Shown in pieces: positions 53,070 to 63,303 of a stretch of DNA of 64,000 nucleotides. The stretch lies in NCBI RefSeq assembly GCF_002102155.1, contig NZ_LQOU01000020.1, positions 62,001 through 126,000 of the forward strand. The letters run 5' to 3'. Source of the DNA: Mycobacterium europaeum (GTDB lineage: Bacteria; Actinomycetota; Actinomycetes; Mycobacteriales; Mycobacteriaceae). The notes beneath the pieces were generated by a model that was not told the origin of the DNA, ran no database searches, and saw only the letters and a list, made by a program, of their open reading frames with translations. The number at the start of each line of letters is the position of its first letter. Within the stretch, counting starts at the first letter, position 1. The position numbers and the translations under genes were made by a program.

Positions 53070-54182
53070 ATGGCTGATGCATCACTGACGACCGAACTCG
53101 GCCGCGTCCTGGTCACCGGGGGCTCCGGGTTCGTCGGCGCCAACCTGGTCACCACCCTGCTGGACCGCGGGTATCAAGTGCGCTCGTTCGACCGCGCGCC
53201 GTCATCGCTCGCGCAGCACCCACAGCTGGAGGTGCTCGAGGGTGACATCACCGACACGGCGGTGTGCGCCCAGGCGGTGCACGGCATCGACACGGTGTTC
53301 CACACCGCGGCGATCATCGACCTGATGGGCGGCGCGTCGGTGACCGACGCGTACCGGCAGCGCAGTTTCGCGGTCAACGTCGGCGGCACCGAAAACCTGG
53401 TGCATGCCGGGCAGGCGGCCGGGGTCAAGCGATTCGTCTACACCTCGTCCAACAGCGTCGTGATGGGCGGCCAGAACATCGCCGGCGGGGATGAGACCCT
53501 GCCCTACACCGACCGGTTCAACGACCTGTACACCGAGACGAAGGTGGTCGCCGAGCGATTCGTCCTCAACCAGAACGCGCGGCCAAATGGGGGGGTCGGG
53601 ATGCTGACGTGCGCGATCCGGCCCAGCGGGATCTGGGGCCGCGGCGACCAGACGATGTTCCGCAGGCTGTTCGAAAGCGTGATCGCCGGCCACGTCAAGG
53701 TGCTGATCGGCCGCAAGTCGGCCCGGCTGGACAACTCCTACGTGCACAACCTGATTCACGGCTTCATCCTGGCCGCCGAGCACCTCGTCCCCGGCGGCAC
53801 CGCTCCCGGCCAGGCGTACTTCATCAACGACGACGAACCCATCAACATGTTCGAATTCGCGCGGCCGGTGGTCGAGGCCTGCGGGGTGAGCTGGCCCCGG
53901 GTACGGGTCAACGGGCCGATGGTCCGCGCGGCGATGACCGGCTGGCAGCGGCTGCATTTCCGTTTCGGCATACCCGCGCCGCTGCTCGAGCCGCTGGCGG
54001 TCGAGCGGCTTTATCTGGACAACTACTTCTCGATCGCCAAGGCGCGCCGCGACCTCGGCTATGAGCCGCTGTTCACCACCGAGCAGGCGATGTCGCAATG
54101 CCTGCCCTACTACGTCGACATGTTCCAGCGCATGAAGGCCGAAGCGCAGCAAGGCAATACCGCCGCCAAGCCCACGGCCTGA
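53070..54182 (+). CDS. 3-beta-hydroxysteroid dehydrogenase/isomerase (Rv1106c-like)
   Basis: A 370-aa extended SDR of the 3-beta-HSD family: VTGGSGFVGANLV (residues about 13-25), catalytic YTETK (in DLYTETKVVAERF), and RPSGIWGRGDQ. Rv1106c oxidises cholesterol to cholestenone. The ATG at 53070 is preferred from the promoter spacing; 53058 is in frame. Preceded by a KstR-type site, consistent with sterol induction. Follows xseB on the same strand but with its own promoter. Confidence 0.9.
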   Translation: MADASLTTELGRVLVTGGSGFVGANLVTTLLDRGYQVRSFDRAPSSLAQHPQLEVLEGDITDTAVCAQAVHGIDTVFHTAAIIDLMGGASVTDAYRQRSFAVNVGGTENLVHAGQAAGVKRFVYTSSNSVVMGGQNIAGGDETLPYTDRFNDLYTETKVVAERFVLNQNARPNGGVGMLTCAIRPSGIWGRGDQTMFRRLFESVIAGHVKVLIGRKSARLDNSYVHNLIHGFILAAEHLVPGGTAPGQAYFINDDEPINMFEFARPVVEACGVSWPRVRVNGPMVRAAMTGWQRLHFRFGIPAPLLEPLAVERLYLDNYFSIAKARRDLGYEPLFTTEQAMSQCLPYYVDMFQRMKAEAQQGNTAAKPTA

Positions 54183-54189
54183 CCCGCCG

Positions 54190-55725
54190 CTACCGGAAAC
54201 CCACCATCTGGCTGCCCCAGGCCGCCCGGATGCTCGCATCGACGTCGCGCGCGACGGTGTCGCGCTTGTCGATGATCAGACAGGCGCGGTCGTCCGCCCG
54301 GTAGGGCGTCCAGTCCGGCTCGCCGTCCGGACCCGCGGGCGTCGACCGTGCGGCGAAGTTGACCCAGCGGGTCCGCATCCTCTTGGATACCGCCTTGGCG
54401 GTCGCGGCGCCGCCGAGCTTGAGTGTTGGGTCCTTCGGACCGCCGAGATTGCCCCAGACATAAGGCAACTCGGTCGCGTGGGCGGCATTGACCAACAGCA
54501 GCTTCAGCAACGGGGTCGCGTAGTCGAACCGGTACAGATACACCGGCGCGACGCGGGAGTGGCCCTCGGCCAGCCACACCGACGGCATCCGGAACCCGAC
54601 ATCGGTCGCGATGCTCAAACTCCTTGCCCCGCGCCGCAATCGCGAGTACGCCGATCCGATCTGCTCCTCGGTGGGCAGTTGCAGGTCGGGTTGTTCGGCG
54701 GCGATCTGATCGAACATCGACGTGATCGCGCGGGGGGTGATCGGCATCAGCCGTGAGCGCATCAACCTGAACAGCGCCGCCTCGTGCCGGTTGGTGCCGA
54801 TGATCAGCGGGATTGGAAGCGAGCGGCCCTCCTGCACCCGCTTGACCGGGTAGTCGTCCAGCAGCTCGCCGTCGATGATCGGGACGAACGCCAGAATCCC
54901 CGGGTTGCGCACGGGCACTTCGTCGAAGACCTCTTGGGAGGCGGCCAGGAGCACCGCGGTGGGCACGCTCGGCAACCGGTCCGCATCGACGTCAAGCCGT
55001 TCGAGGACCGTCTCGGCCACGCGCTCCGCCCTGCGCCGGTCGTACACCGACGTGGCCGGTGAGCTCTGGGCGATCGCGCGGGCGAACAGGCCGTCGGCTG
55101 CCGGGCAGGCCAGCAGGGTCGTCACGATCCCCGCGCCGGCGGATTCGCCGAAGAGCGTGACGTTGCGGGGATCTCCGCCGAACGCGGCGATGTTGTGCCG
55201 CACCCACGTCAGCGCCGCCAGCACGTCGCGCAGTCCGACGTTGGAATCGAACCGCCGCCGCGAGGTGGTGAATGACGACAGGTCCATGAAACCGAGCGCT
55301 CCGACACGGTAATTGACCGTCACCACGACCACGTCACCGCCGCTGACCAACCGGCGACCGTCGTACAACGCCTGGCTGCCCGAGCCCAGGACGTAAGCCC
55401 CGCCATGCAGCCAGACCATCACCGGCTTACGGTCGCCCGGCTGGGTGCCGGACGACGCCCAGACGTTCAGCCGGAGGCAGTCCTCGCCCTGCGGCGCGCC
55501 CAGGTCGAGCGGCATGTTGGGAAAGACCGGTTGCGGACATGCCGGGCCGTAGCGGGTGGCGTCGGCGACCTTTTTCCACCGCTCGGGCGGCTGCGGCGCC
55601 CGGAACCGCAGGGCACCGACGGGCGGCGCGGCGTAGCGGACGCCTTTCCATGCCCGAGCTTGGCCCAGGTCGGCACCCCGGACCGGGCCGTAGACGGTGT
55701 CGACTACGAGAGCGTCGTCGGGCAT
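54190..55725 (-). CDS. Carboxylesterase family protein (para-nitrobenzyl-esterase-like)
   Basis: A 511-aa type B carboxylesterase: nucleophile Ser in LFGESAGAG (about residue 193), oxyanion HGGAYVLGSG, Glu in GTNRHEAALF, His in AAHATELPY, EDCLRLNVW near residue 85. Full length and intact; the M. tuberculosis counterpart is split as Rv1104 and Rv1105. It lies 8 bases behind the dienelactone-hydrolase-like gene. Confidence 0.9.
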   Translation of the reverse strand: MPDDALVVDTVYGPVRGADLGQARAWKGVRYAAPPVGALRFRAPQPPERWKKVADATRYGPACPQPVFPNMPLDLGAPQGEDCLRLNVWASSGTQPGDRKPVMVWLHGGAYVLGSGSQALYDGRRLVSGGDVVVVTVNYRVGALGFMDLSSFTTSRRRFDSNVGLRDVLAALTWVRHNIAAFGGDPRNVTLFGESAGAGIVTTLLACPAADGLFARAIAQSSPATSVYDRRRAERVAETVLERLDVDADRLPSVPTAVLLAASQEVFDEVPVRNPGILAFVPIIDGELLDDYPVKRVQEGRSLPIPLIIGTNRHEAALFRLMRSRLMPITPRAITSMFDQIAAEQPDLQLPTEEQIGSAYSRLRRGARSLSIATDVGFRMPSVWLAEGHSRVAPVYLYRFDYATPLLKLLLVNAAHATELPYVWGNLGGPKDPTLKLGGAATAKAVSKRMRTRWVNFAARSTPAGPDGEPDWTPYRADDRACLIIDKRDTVARDVDASIRAAWGSQMVGFR

Positions 55726-55733
55726 GCCGTGGC

Positions 55734-56531
55734 CTAGGTGAGCCGTTGCGTGAGGAACTCGACCACCCGCTTGCGGGCCTCGTAGGCCGGGTGGCCGTCG
55801 ACTTCGCGGACCTCGTCGGTCAGCACCGAATGCGCGGTCCTGGCGAAGCCGTACCGGTTGCCCGGCCGCGAGTCGATCTCGATCACCTCGAACGCGTCGC
55901 CCAGCCGCTCCTTGAGCACCGCAAAGCGCTCCGCCGGCACCACCGGGTCCTCGCTGAACCGTAAACCCATGGCGCACAGCCCTTCGGTGGCGGCGCGTTC
56001 GGCGACCGCGCTCAGTTCGGACTCGCTGAGTCCCGGGTCGCGGCGGCGCGCGCGGCCCAGCGGCAGCGGTACCGACGGCTGCGACAACACCGGGGCCAGC
56101 ACGCTGTCGTCGACCGCGGCGGCCAGCGCGAAGCCGCCCGTGAAACACTGGCCGATCACCCCGACCCCCTTGCCCGGCGTCGACGCGTTGAGGTCACGCG
56201 CCAGCGCCCGCAGGAACAACGACACCGGCCGCTGTTTGTTCGTCGCGAACGCCGCGAATTCTTTTGCCACACAGGCCCGGCTGACGCTCGCCGCGATGTG
56301 CCCGATCGTCTTGCCCCGGCCCGGCTCGCCGAACAGCGACGGCATGGCGACGGTGAAGCCGTTGTCCACCAGGTGGTTGCCCAGGGCAAGCACGCCGGGG
56401 TGGATTCCGGGGATCTCGGGGATCAGGACCACCCCCGGTCCGCTGCCCTTGCGGTAGACGTCATGGGTGTAGCCGCCGCCGCTGAACGGCGCCACCGACC
56501 ATCCGGACAGATCCGCTTGGGGTGCGGTCAC
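55734..56531 (-). CDS. Dienelactone hydrolase family protein
   Basis: A 265-aa alpha/beta hydrolase with a cysteine nucleophile in VIGQCFTGGFAL (about residue 124), as in dienelactone hydrolases, and IPEIPGIHPG near residue 38. His is expected in ARTAHSVLTDE. GTG 56531 is taken as start; an extension to 56588 is unlikely. Operon with the carboxylesterase and the DUF4245 gene. Confidence 0.86.
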   Translation of the reverse strand: MTAPQADLSGWSVAPFSGGGYTHDVYRKGSGPGVVLIPEIPGIHPGVLALGNHLVDNGFTVAMPSLFGEPGRGKTIGHIAASVSRACVAKEFAAFATNKQRPVSLFLRALARDLNASTPGKGVGVIGQCFTGGFALAAAVDDSVLAPVLSQPSVPLPLGRARRRDPGLSESELSAVAERAATEGLCAMGLRFSEDPVVPAERFAVLKERLGDAFEVIEIDSRPGNRYGFARTAHSVLTDEVREVDGHPAYEARKRVVEFLTQRLT

Positions 56532-56544
56532 ACTCGGCCCTTCC

Positions 56545-57255
56545 TCAGCGCGCGGGTAGCGGCGGTTGGGATTGCGTCGCCGAAGCAAGCGTACGGAACT
56601 GATCGGTGGTGCCGGCGCCGGTTATCGCGATCTGGGTGGCTCCGGACGGGCCGGTGAGCCGGGTGGTCCACACCGGCTCCGCGTCCGCCCCGCTCTGGCC
56701 GGCGCCGTTGTAGACGACCCAGCTGGTCCCCGCGACGTCGACCGTTCCGGCCGGATACGCCGACGAATGGATCGAACCCACCAGCTTGTCCTCGTCGGCG
56801 TTGCTCTGGGTGAGGCTCAGATACATCCCGGTCGGACTGATGTAGCCGACGACCGAGGTGGTCGCGTTCACCCGTTGGCCGGTCGCGGGGTCGGTGCGCC
56901 CGCCCTGGATACCGCCGCGGTTGCCCGAGTTGGCCTGCCAGCCGGCGGGCAGCTTGGGCAGCCGGACGGGAAAGCCCAGGGTGGCGGCATCGGCGCGCAG
57001 GGCCGCCGCCGCGTCGTAGGACGGCACCACGCCCCGGTGGCTGCCGGGCTGGAACGAGCACATGCCCACCAGGCCCGCCAGCAGGATGCAGCCGAGCACC
57101 AACGGGATCAGCGACCAGAACATGTCGCGGCCGTCCTGCAGCAACCGCGGTTTGGCGGGCCGTGAAACCGGCCCCGGCAGGGCCCCGGCCGCCGGGGCCG
57201 GCTCGCCCGTGACATGGGCATCCGAGCTGGCGTTCAGCGGCGGCTCTTCGGTCAT
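56545..57255 (-). CDS. DUF4245 membrane-anchored protein (Rv1100-like)
   Basis: A 236-aa protein with a proline-alanine-rich cytosolic head, one helix ([22 protein letters not shown], about 45-66) and an extracytoplasmic domain ([33 protein letters not shown]). Equals Rv1100. It diverges from glpX with 55 bases between. Function unknown. Confidence 0.86.
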   Translation of the reverse strand: MTEEPPLNASSDAHVTGEPAPAAGALPGPVSRPAKPRLLQDGRDMFWSLIPLVLGCILLAGLVGMCSFQPGSHRGVVPSYDAAAALRADAATLGFPVRLPKLPAGWQANSGNRGGIQGGRTDPATGQRVNATTSVVGYISPTGMYLSLTQSNADEDKLVGSIHSSAYPAGTVDVAGTSWVVYNGAGQSGADAEPVWTTRLTGPSGATQIAITGAGTTDQFRTLASATQSQPPLPAR

Positions 57256-57310
57256 CCCCCAAGTATCCCAGTTCCAGCAGACCGATCCGCTTCTGGGACA
57301 ATCTCCAACC

Positions 57311-58363
57311 ATGACAGTTGAGGGCGACCGCCCACCAGGACGGCCACGTGGTGAAGCCCCGGACCGCAACCTGGCCCTGGAACTGGTCCGGGTAACCGAG
57401 GCCGGTGCCATGGCCGCCGGCCGCTGGGTGGGGCGCGGCGACAAAGAAGGTGGCGACGGCGCGGCCGTCGACGCGATGCGCGAGCTGGTCAACACGGTGT
57501 CGATGCGCGGCGTGGTGGTCATCGGCGAGGGCGAGAAGGACCACGCGCCGATGCTCTACAACGGCGAGGAGGTCGGCAACGGCGACGGCCCGGAGTGCGA
57601 CTTCGCCGTGGACCCGATCGACGGCACCACGCTGATGAGCAAGGGCATGCCCAACGCCATCTCGGTCCTGGCGGTAGCCGACCGCGGCGCGATGTTCGAC
57701 CCGTCGGCGGTGTTCTACATGAACAAGATCGCCGTCGGGCCCGAGGCCGCCAACGTGCTCGACATCACCGCGCCGATCGCCGAGAACATCAAGGCCGTCG
57801 CCAAGGTGAAGGCGCTGTCGGTGCGCGACATGACCGTGTGCATCCTGGACCGGCCCCGGCACGCCCAGCTGATCGAGGACGTCCGGCTGACCGGGGCGCG
57901 CATCCGGCTGATCACCGACGGCGACGTCGCCGGCGCGATCTCGGCCTGCCGGCCAAACTCGGGCACCGACATGCTGGCCGGGATCGGCGGCACCCCCGAG
58001 GGCATCATCGCCGCCGCCGCGATCCGGTGTATGGGCGGTGCCATCCAGGCGCGGCTGGCGCCCAAGGACGACGAGGAACGCCAGAAGGCCGTCGACGCCG
58101 GACACGACGTCGATCGGGTGCTGACCACCGAGGACCTGGTGTCCGGGGAGAACGTCTTCTTCTGCGCCACCGGGGTCACCAACGGCGACCTGCTCAAAGG
58201 CGTGCAGTACTACCCGGGTGGCTGCACCACGCAGTCGATCGTGATGCGGTCGAAGTCGGGCACCGTGCGCATGATCGAGGCCTATCACCGGCTCTCGAAG
58301 CTCAACGAGTACTCCTCCATCGACTTCACCGGCGACAGCACCGCCGCCTATCCCCTGCCCTAG
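57311..58363 (+). CDS. glpX: Fructose-1,6-bisphosphatase class II
   Basis: A 350-aa GlpX: metal site in [14 protein letters not shown] and [15 protein letters not shown], plus [18 protein letters not shown]. It is the gluconeogenic FBPase (Rv1099c). ATG 57311 follows GACAAT by eight bases with no ribosome site, so a leaderless transcript is possible. Followed by fum after 27 bases. Confidence 0.96.
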   Translation: MTVEGDRPPGRPRGEAPDRNLALELVRVTEAGAMAAGRWVGRGDKEGGDGAAVDAMRELVNTVSMRGVVVIGEGEKDHAPMLYNGEEVGNGDGPECDFAVDPIDGTTLMSKGMPNAISVLAVADRGAMFDPSAVFYMNKIAVGPEAANVLDITAPIAENIKAVAKVKALSVRDMTVCILDRPRHAQLIEDVRLTGARIRLITDGDVAGAISACRPNSGTDMLAGIGGTPEGIIAAAAIRCMGGAIQARLAPKDDEERQKAVDAGHDVDRVLTTEDLVSGENVFFCATGVTNGDLLKGVQYYPGGCTTQSIVMRSKSGTVRMIEAYHRLSKLNEYSSIDFTGDSTAAYPLP

Positions 58364-58390
58364 ACCGAGAACCAGCGAGGACTGCTACCT

Positions 58391-59803
58391 ATGGCCGAGA
58401 GCGCCACCGATACCGAATACCGCATCGAGCACGACACCATGGGCGAGGTCCGGGTGCCCGCAAAGGCGTTGTGGCGCGCGCAAACCCAGCGCGCGGTGGA
58501 GAACTTTCCCATCTCGGGCCGCGGTTTGGAGCGCACCCAGATCCGCGCGCTGGGCCTGCTGAAGGGCGCCTGCGCGCAAGTCAACAAGGACCTCGGGCTG
58601 CTGGCGCCGGAGAAGGCGGACGCGATCATCGCCGCCGCCGCCGAGATCGCCGACGGCCTGCACGACGACCAATTCCCCATCGACGTCTTCCAGACCGGGT
58701 CGGGCACCAGCTCGAACATGAACACCAACGAGGTGATCGCGAGCATCGCGGCCGCCAACGGTGTCACGGTGCACCCCAACGACGACGTGAACATGTCGCA
58801 GTCGTCGAACGACACCTTCCCGACCGCCACCCACATCGCGGCGACCGAGGCCGCGGTGCGCCACCTGATCCCGGCGCTCGAGGTGCTGCACGACGCGCTG
58901 GCCGGCAAGGCCCGCGAATGGCACACGGTGGTCAAGTCGGGCCGCACGCACCTGATGGACGCCGTGCCGGTGACCCTGGGACAGGAGTTCAGCGGCTACG
59001 CCCGCCAGATCGAGGCGGGGATCGAGCGGGTACGCGCCACGCTGCCGCGGCTGGGCGAGCTGGCGATCGGCGGCACCGCGGTGGGCACCGGCCTCAACGC
59101 CCCCGACGGCTTCGGCGCCAAGGTGGTCGAGACGCTGATCGCCTCCACGGGCCTGAACGAATTGCGCACCGCCGCCAACTCGTTCGAGGCTCAGGCGGCG
59201 CGTGACGGCCTGGTCGAGGCGTCCGGCGCGCTGCGCACCATCGCGGTCTCGCTGACCAAGATCGCCAACGACGTCCGCTGGATGGGATCCGGCCCGCTGA
59301 CCGGGCTGGCCGAGATTCAGCTGCCGGACCTGCAGCCGGGCAGCTCGATCATGCCGGGCAAGGTGAATCCCGTTCTGCCGGAAGCGGTTACGCAGGTGGC
59401 CGCGCAGGTGATCGGCAATGACGCGGCAGTCGCCGTCGGTGGTTTGAGTGGCGCGTTCGAGCTCAACGTCTACATCCCGATGATGGCCCGCAACGTCCTC
59501 GAGTCGTTCAAGCTGCTGACCAACGTGTCGCGGTTGTTCGCCGAGCGCTGCATCATCGGGCTGAAGGCCAACGTCGATCACCTGCGGGAGCTGGCCGAAT
59601 CGTCGCCGTCGATCGTGACGCCGCTGAACTCGGCGATCGGCTACGAGGAGGCGGCCGCGGTGGCCAAGCAGGCCCTCAAGGAGCGCAAGACAATCCGCCA
59701 GACCGTGATCGACCGTGGCCTGATCGGCGACAAGCTGTCCGAGGAAGAGCTGGACCGTCGCCTGGATGTCTTGGCGATGGCCAAGGTCAAGCCGGAGGCG
59801 TAG
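58391..59803 (+). CDS. fum: Fumarate hydratase class II
   Basis: A 470-aa class II fumarase: [15 protein letters not shown] (about residue 105), [11 protein letters not shown], the SS loop [12 protein letters not shown] (about 318). Reversibly hydrates fumarate to malate without iron-sulfur. Equals Rv1098c; probably co-transcribed with glpX. Confidence 0.97.
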   Translation: MAESATDTEYRIEHDTMGEVRVPAKALWRAQTQRAVENFPISGRGLERTQIRALGLLKGACAQVNKDLGLLAPEKADAIIAAAAEIADGLHDDQFPIDVFQTGSGTSSNMNTNEVIASIAAANGVTVHPNDDVNMSQSSNDTFPTATHIAATEAAVRHLIPALEVLHDALAGKAREWHTVVKSGRTHLMDAVPVTLGQEFSGYARQIEAGIERVRATLPRLGELAIGGTAVGTGLNAPDGFGAKVVETLIASTGLNELRTAANSFEAQAARDGLVEASGALRTIAVSLTKIANDVRWMGSGPLTGLAEIQLPDLQPGSSIMPGKVNPVLPEAVTQVAAQVIGNDAAVAVGGLSGAFELNVYIPMMARNVLESFKLLTNVSRLFAERCIIGLKANVDHLRELAESSPSIVTPLNSAIGYEEAAAVAKQALKERKTIRQTVIDRGLIGDKLSEEELDRRLDVLAMAKVKPEA

Positions 59804-59819
59804 GCGGGGTGGTGCAGCG

Positions 59820-60776
59820 ATGACGGCTCCGCCCGGCGGCCCCTTCGACCAAGGTCCCCACGGTCAAGGCCCCTACGACCAAGGTCCCTACGGTCAGGGC
59901 CCCTACGGGAATCCGTATGGGCAGCAACCGCATTGGGGAGGCCAGCCGCAGGGCCCGCAACCGTACCCGCCGACCGGCCCGTATCCGTATCCGCCGCCGG
60001 GGTACCCACAAGGGGGCCAGCAGTTCCCGCCCGGGTCCTACCCGCCGGGGCCGCCACCGGGCGGGCCCGGCTCGAAGCTGCCGTGGTTGATCATCGGTGG
60101 TCTCGTCGTCCTGGCCGTCATCGCGCTGGTGGCGACCCTGATGGTGGTTCGCGGCGGCAGCCACGGTAAGCCGCCGAAGGCCGCTCCCTCGTCGACGAGC
60201 ACCACGGCCAGCCAGCCGAAGGGTTCGGCCCAGACCGCCACCGACTGCACCCCCAACGTGTCCGGCGGCGAGATCCCCCGGACCGACTCGATCACCGCCG
60301 GCAAGCTGTCGTTCCCGGCCTCCGCCGTGCCCCCCAACTGGACGTTGTTCTCCGACGACCAGGACCCGAACCTCATCGGGGCGGTCGGGGTCGCCCAGGA
60401 CGTGCCGGGCGCCAACCAATGGATGATGACGGCCGAGGTGGCTGTCACGAACTTCGCCGCCAGCATGGACGTCACCGCGCAGGCGTCGAAGTTGCTGCAG
60501 TGCATCGCCAACGGGCCCGGCTATGCGAACGCGTCGCCGACGCTCGGCCCGACGAAGACCTCGTCGATCACCGTCGACGGAACCAAGGCCGCCCGCGCGG
60601 ACGCCAACGTGACGATCGCCGACCCCACCCGCAACGTCAAGGGCGACTCCGTCACCGTCATCGCCGTCGACACCAAGCCGGTCACCGTCTTCATCGGCAG
60701 CACACCCATCGGTGACACCGCGTCGGCGGACATCATCGGGAAGATCATCGCCGCGCTGAAGGTCAACAAGTCCTGA
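59820..60776 (+). CDS. Membrane-anchored Pro/Gly/Tyr-rich protein (Rv1097c-like)
   Basis: A 318-aa protein. The cytosolic head (about 1-80) is a low-complexity GPYDQGPYGQ/PYPP region; one helix follows (LPWLIIGGLVVLAVIALVATLMVV, about 80-103); the rest is an extracytoplasmic domain with ASAVPPNWTLFSDDQ and LLQCIANGPGY. A second cysteine in TDCTPN may pair with it. Function unknown. Confidence 0.85.
   Translation: MTAPPGGPFDQGPHGQGPYDQGPYGQGPYGNPYGQQPHWGGQPQGPQPYPPTGPYPYPPPGYPQGGQQFPPGSYPPGPPPGGPGSKLPWLIIGGLVVLAVIALVATLMVVRGGSHGKPPKAAPSSTSTTASQPKGSAQTATDCTPNVSGGEIPRTDSITAGKLSFPASAVPPNWTLFSDDQDPNLIGAVGVAQDVPGANQWMMTAEVAVTNFAASMDVTAQASKLLQCIANGPGYANASPTLGPTKTSSITVDGTKAARADANVTIADPTRNVKGDSVTVIAVDTKPVTVFIGSTPIGDTASADIIGKIIAALKVNKS
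59847..59906 (+). repeat. Two 30-bp tandem repeats coding for GPYDQGPYGQ-type units
   Basis: Copies at 59847-59876 and 59877-59906 differ at only two positions and encode ten-residue units. Copy-number change would lengthen or shorten the low-complexity head without shifting frame. Confidence 0.85.
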
Positions 60777-60792
60777 CGCGACGCCCGCCGCG

Positions 60793-62343
60793 CTAGCCGG
60801 CCGGCGCCGAGACGTGGGTGGCCTCGGACCGTCCCCGCAGGACGGTGGAATAGCACTCCGCCCAATGCCTTCCCTCGGCGTCGCCGGCCCGCTCGATGGC
60901 CGCCGCCGCGCACAGGATCCGCCGGTCGGCGGTCTTGGCCAGGTCGGCCAGCCGCGCGGCCTCGTTGACCGCATCGCCGATCACCGTGTACTCATAGCGG
61001 TTTTCGGCGCCGATGTTGCCGGCGAAGACGGGGCCGGCCGGCACGCCGATGCCGAAATCGACCGGCAGCCGGCGCAATTGGGTGCCCAGCGCGCGGGCGG
61101 TCGCCAGGGCCGCCGATGCCGGCTCGCCGGTCGGCAGCGGCGCCCCGAAGACGGCCAGTGCGGCGTCCCCGGCGAATTTGTTGACCAACCCGTGGTTTTC
61201 GTCGACGGCGTTGACGACGATGCGGAAGAAGTCGTTGAGAACCTGGGCGACCTCTTGCGGCGGATGGCTTTCCGCCAGCTGCGTCGAGCCGACCAGGTCG
61301 ATGTAGAGGACAGCCGCCTCGACCACGTCCCCGGACAGCGTTGCGCCCTCTTCGAGGGCGCGCTGGACGACGCCGGTCCCGACGTGGCGCCCGAACAGGT
61401 CGCGCAACCGGTCCCGCTCGGCCAGCCCGGCCACCATGCGGTTGAATCCCGTCTGCAGACGGCCGATCTGGGAGCGCTCGTACGCCCCGACGTACGTTCC
61501 GATGCGGCCGCGCTCGACCTCGGCCATGGCGTCGACGACCTCGCCCAGCGGGTCGGAGATGGACCGGGACGTCAAGATCATGGTCGGCAGCCCGAGCACC
61601 AGCGCCGCCAACGCAACCACCAGGATCGGCACATCGAGCGACGCGGACTTGTCGATCAGCCACCCGTAGGAGCGAAGCACGACCAGCGCCGCGATCACGC
61701 CGATGGGGAAGGCGCTGGACAGGAACCACAGCAGGACCAGACGCGCGTACACCCCGGGCACGGCCACCCGTGGCTCGCAGCCCAGGGTGGCGGCGCGCAT
61801 GATGGGCCGCAGGACGCGCTGGGCCAGCAGCATCGCGGTGCCGGCGGCGGCCGGTCCGCCCAGCAGCGCGCCGAGCGCGATGGGCAGCAGCAGCTGCGCG
61901 CCGCCGTGGAGGTTCAGCAGCATGAAGATGCCACCGCTGACGACCCATGCCCCGAACAGGATGACCGACTGGCGCCCGGGCAGCTTCAGCGCAGCGTCCC
62001 GCTGCTCCAGGTCGGGTTCGGCGCCCGAGGCGTACCAACGCAGCGTCGGGGCGATGCTCACGACCCCGGCGGTCGCGACGCCGGCGATGCCCAACAGAAC
62101 GAGCGCCACCACCGCCGCCGAGTTGGTCTGCGCGAAGTCGACGTTGGCCGCGACGGAGGTGTGGCCGCGCAGCGGGATCAGGATGGCGGCCGCCTCGATG
62201 ACGGCCAGCACGTACGACAGGGCGAGGTCGGCGCCGTATTGAATCGCCAACCGGCGAGCGGACTTCCGTTGCCCCACCGGTGCTTGCGGGCGCGACGTCC
62301 CCAGCCGGGTGGCCACGCGTGCCCGCAAGCCTGTGCTAGGCAC
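60793..62343 (-). CDS. Membrane class III adenylate cyclase with HAMP domain
   Basis: A 516-aa cyclase of the Rv1318c-Rv1320c/Rv3645 type. Six hydrophobic helices (about residues 30-240), a HAMP segment (RSISDPLGEVVDAMAEVERG), then the cyclase domain: YIDLVGSTQLAE and KFAGDAALAVFG hold the metal aspartates, and GDAVNEAARLADLAK the Asn/Arg. The GTG at 62343 overlaps the deacetylase stop by 8 bases. No cyclase sits between Rv1096 and Rv1097c in M. tuberculosis, as far as I recall, so this may be an extra copy. Confidence 0.9.
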   Translation of the reverse strand: MPSTGLRARVATRLGTSRPQAPVGQRKSARRLAIQYGADLALSYVLAVIEAAAILIPLRGHTSVAANVDFAQTNSAAVVALVLLGIAGVATAGVVSIAPTLRWYASGAEPDLEQRDAALKLPGRQSVILFGAWVVSGGIFMLLNLHGGAQLLLPIALGALLGGPAAAGTAMLLAQRVLRPIMRAATLGCEPRVAVPGVYARLVLLWFLSSAFPIGVIAALVVLRSYGWLIDKSASLDVPILVVALAALVLGLPTMILTSRSISDPLGEVVDAMAEVERGRIGTYVGAYERSQIGRLQTGFNRMVAGLAERDRLRDLFGRHVGTGVVQRALEEGATLSGDVVEAAVLYIDLVGSTQLAESHPPQEVAQVLNDFFRIVVNAVDENHGLVNKFAGDAALAVFGAPLPTGEPASAALATARALGTQLRRLPVDFGIGVPAGPVFAGNIGAENRYEYTVIGDAVNEAARLADLAKTADRRILCAAAAIERAGDAEGRHWAECYSTVLRGRSEATHVSAPAG

Positions 62344-63211
62344 CGTTGTTCGGCCCCCCGGAGTTCTGGCCCGGGATGTCGGTGATCGGGAAGTTCGGCA
62401 TCGGCTTGGGCGACGGCGTGTTGGGCAGCGGCGGGATGTCACCGGGCGGGATGTCGTGCAGCTCGTTGGCGGGTGACCCGTTCTCGCGGCTGCCGTAGCT
62501 GCTGCCCGGCGCCCGGGGGCCCAGGAGCTCGCTGACCGTCACCATCCGGTAGCCGTTGGCCTTGAGCACCGGGATGAACTGGTAGATCAGGTCCACGGTG
62601 CTCGAGTAGGTGTCATGGAACAGCACCACCGAGCCCGGCTTGGTGTAGGTCATCAGCATGTACCGCGTCGCGGCCGTGTTCGAGTCGTTCGCCCAGTCGA
62701 AAGGGATCACGTCCCAGAGGATTTCGGCGAGCCCGAACTTGGCCGCGGTCTGCCGGACGGCGTCGGTGGACAGCCCGCCCGCGGGCCGGTAGATCGTCGG
62801 CGTCCGCCCGGTGGCGGCGGTGATCGCGTCGTTGGCCTTGGCGAACTGGGAAGCGATGTCCTCCGGCGGGATCGTCGCCATGTTCGGGTGCTCCCACGTG
62901 TGGCTGCCGATCTCCATCCCCGCGTCGGCCACCTGCTTGGATCCCGCGGGGTTGGCCGCCACCTTGTTGCCGATCTCGAAGAACGTCGCCTTGGCGTCGT
63001 TGTCCTTCAGGATCTGCAGCAACCGGCCGTCGAATGGGCTGGGCCCGTCGTCGAACGTCAGCGCCACACACTTGACCACCGCGCAGCTGAGGTTGTCGGC
63101 GCGCGTCACGTGACCGGTCAGCCCGCCGATCACCAACACCGCCACGGCCGTGAGGACACCGGCAACCGTGCGCCAGTAGCGCCAGGCCTGATTGTCGGGT
63201 CTTTTCGGCAC
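62336..63211 (-). CDS. Polysaccharide deacetylase (NodB family, Rv1096-like)
   Basis: A 291-aa exported protein: N-terminal helix (VLTAVAVLVIGGLTG) then the NodB domain with TFDDGPSPFDG, metal-binding HTWEHP, RPAGG and LFHDTYSST. It removes N- or O-acetyl groups from peptidoglycan or glycans at the cell surface. The C-terminal tail is proline-rich (PPGDIPPLPNTPSPKPMPN). Coupled to the downstream cyclase gene. Confidence 0.93.
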   Translation of the reverse strand: MPKRPDNQAWRYWRTVAGVLTAVAVLVIGGLTGHVTRADNLSCAVVKCVALTFDDGPSPFDGRLLQILKDNDAKATFFEIGNKVAANPAGSKQVADAGMEIGSHTWEHPNMATIPPEDIASQFAKANDAITAATGRTPTIYRPAGGLSTDAVRQTAAKFGLAEILWDVIPFDWANDSNTAATRYMLMTYTKPGSVVLFHDTYSSTVDLIYQFIPVLKANGYRMVTVSELLGPRAPGSSYGSRENGSPANELHDIPPGDIPPLPNTPSPKPMPNFPITDIPGQNSGGPNNGA

Positions 63212-63303
63212 CGTGGAAGTCTACCCACCGCGAGACTGCAGCTAGCGACATGTTTCGCGAGTGGAAGCGTCACGGAATACAGTTTCGCGGCCGACCAGGG
63301 CCG

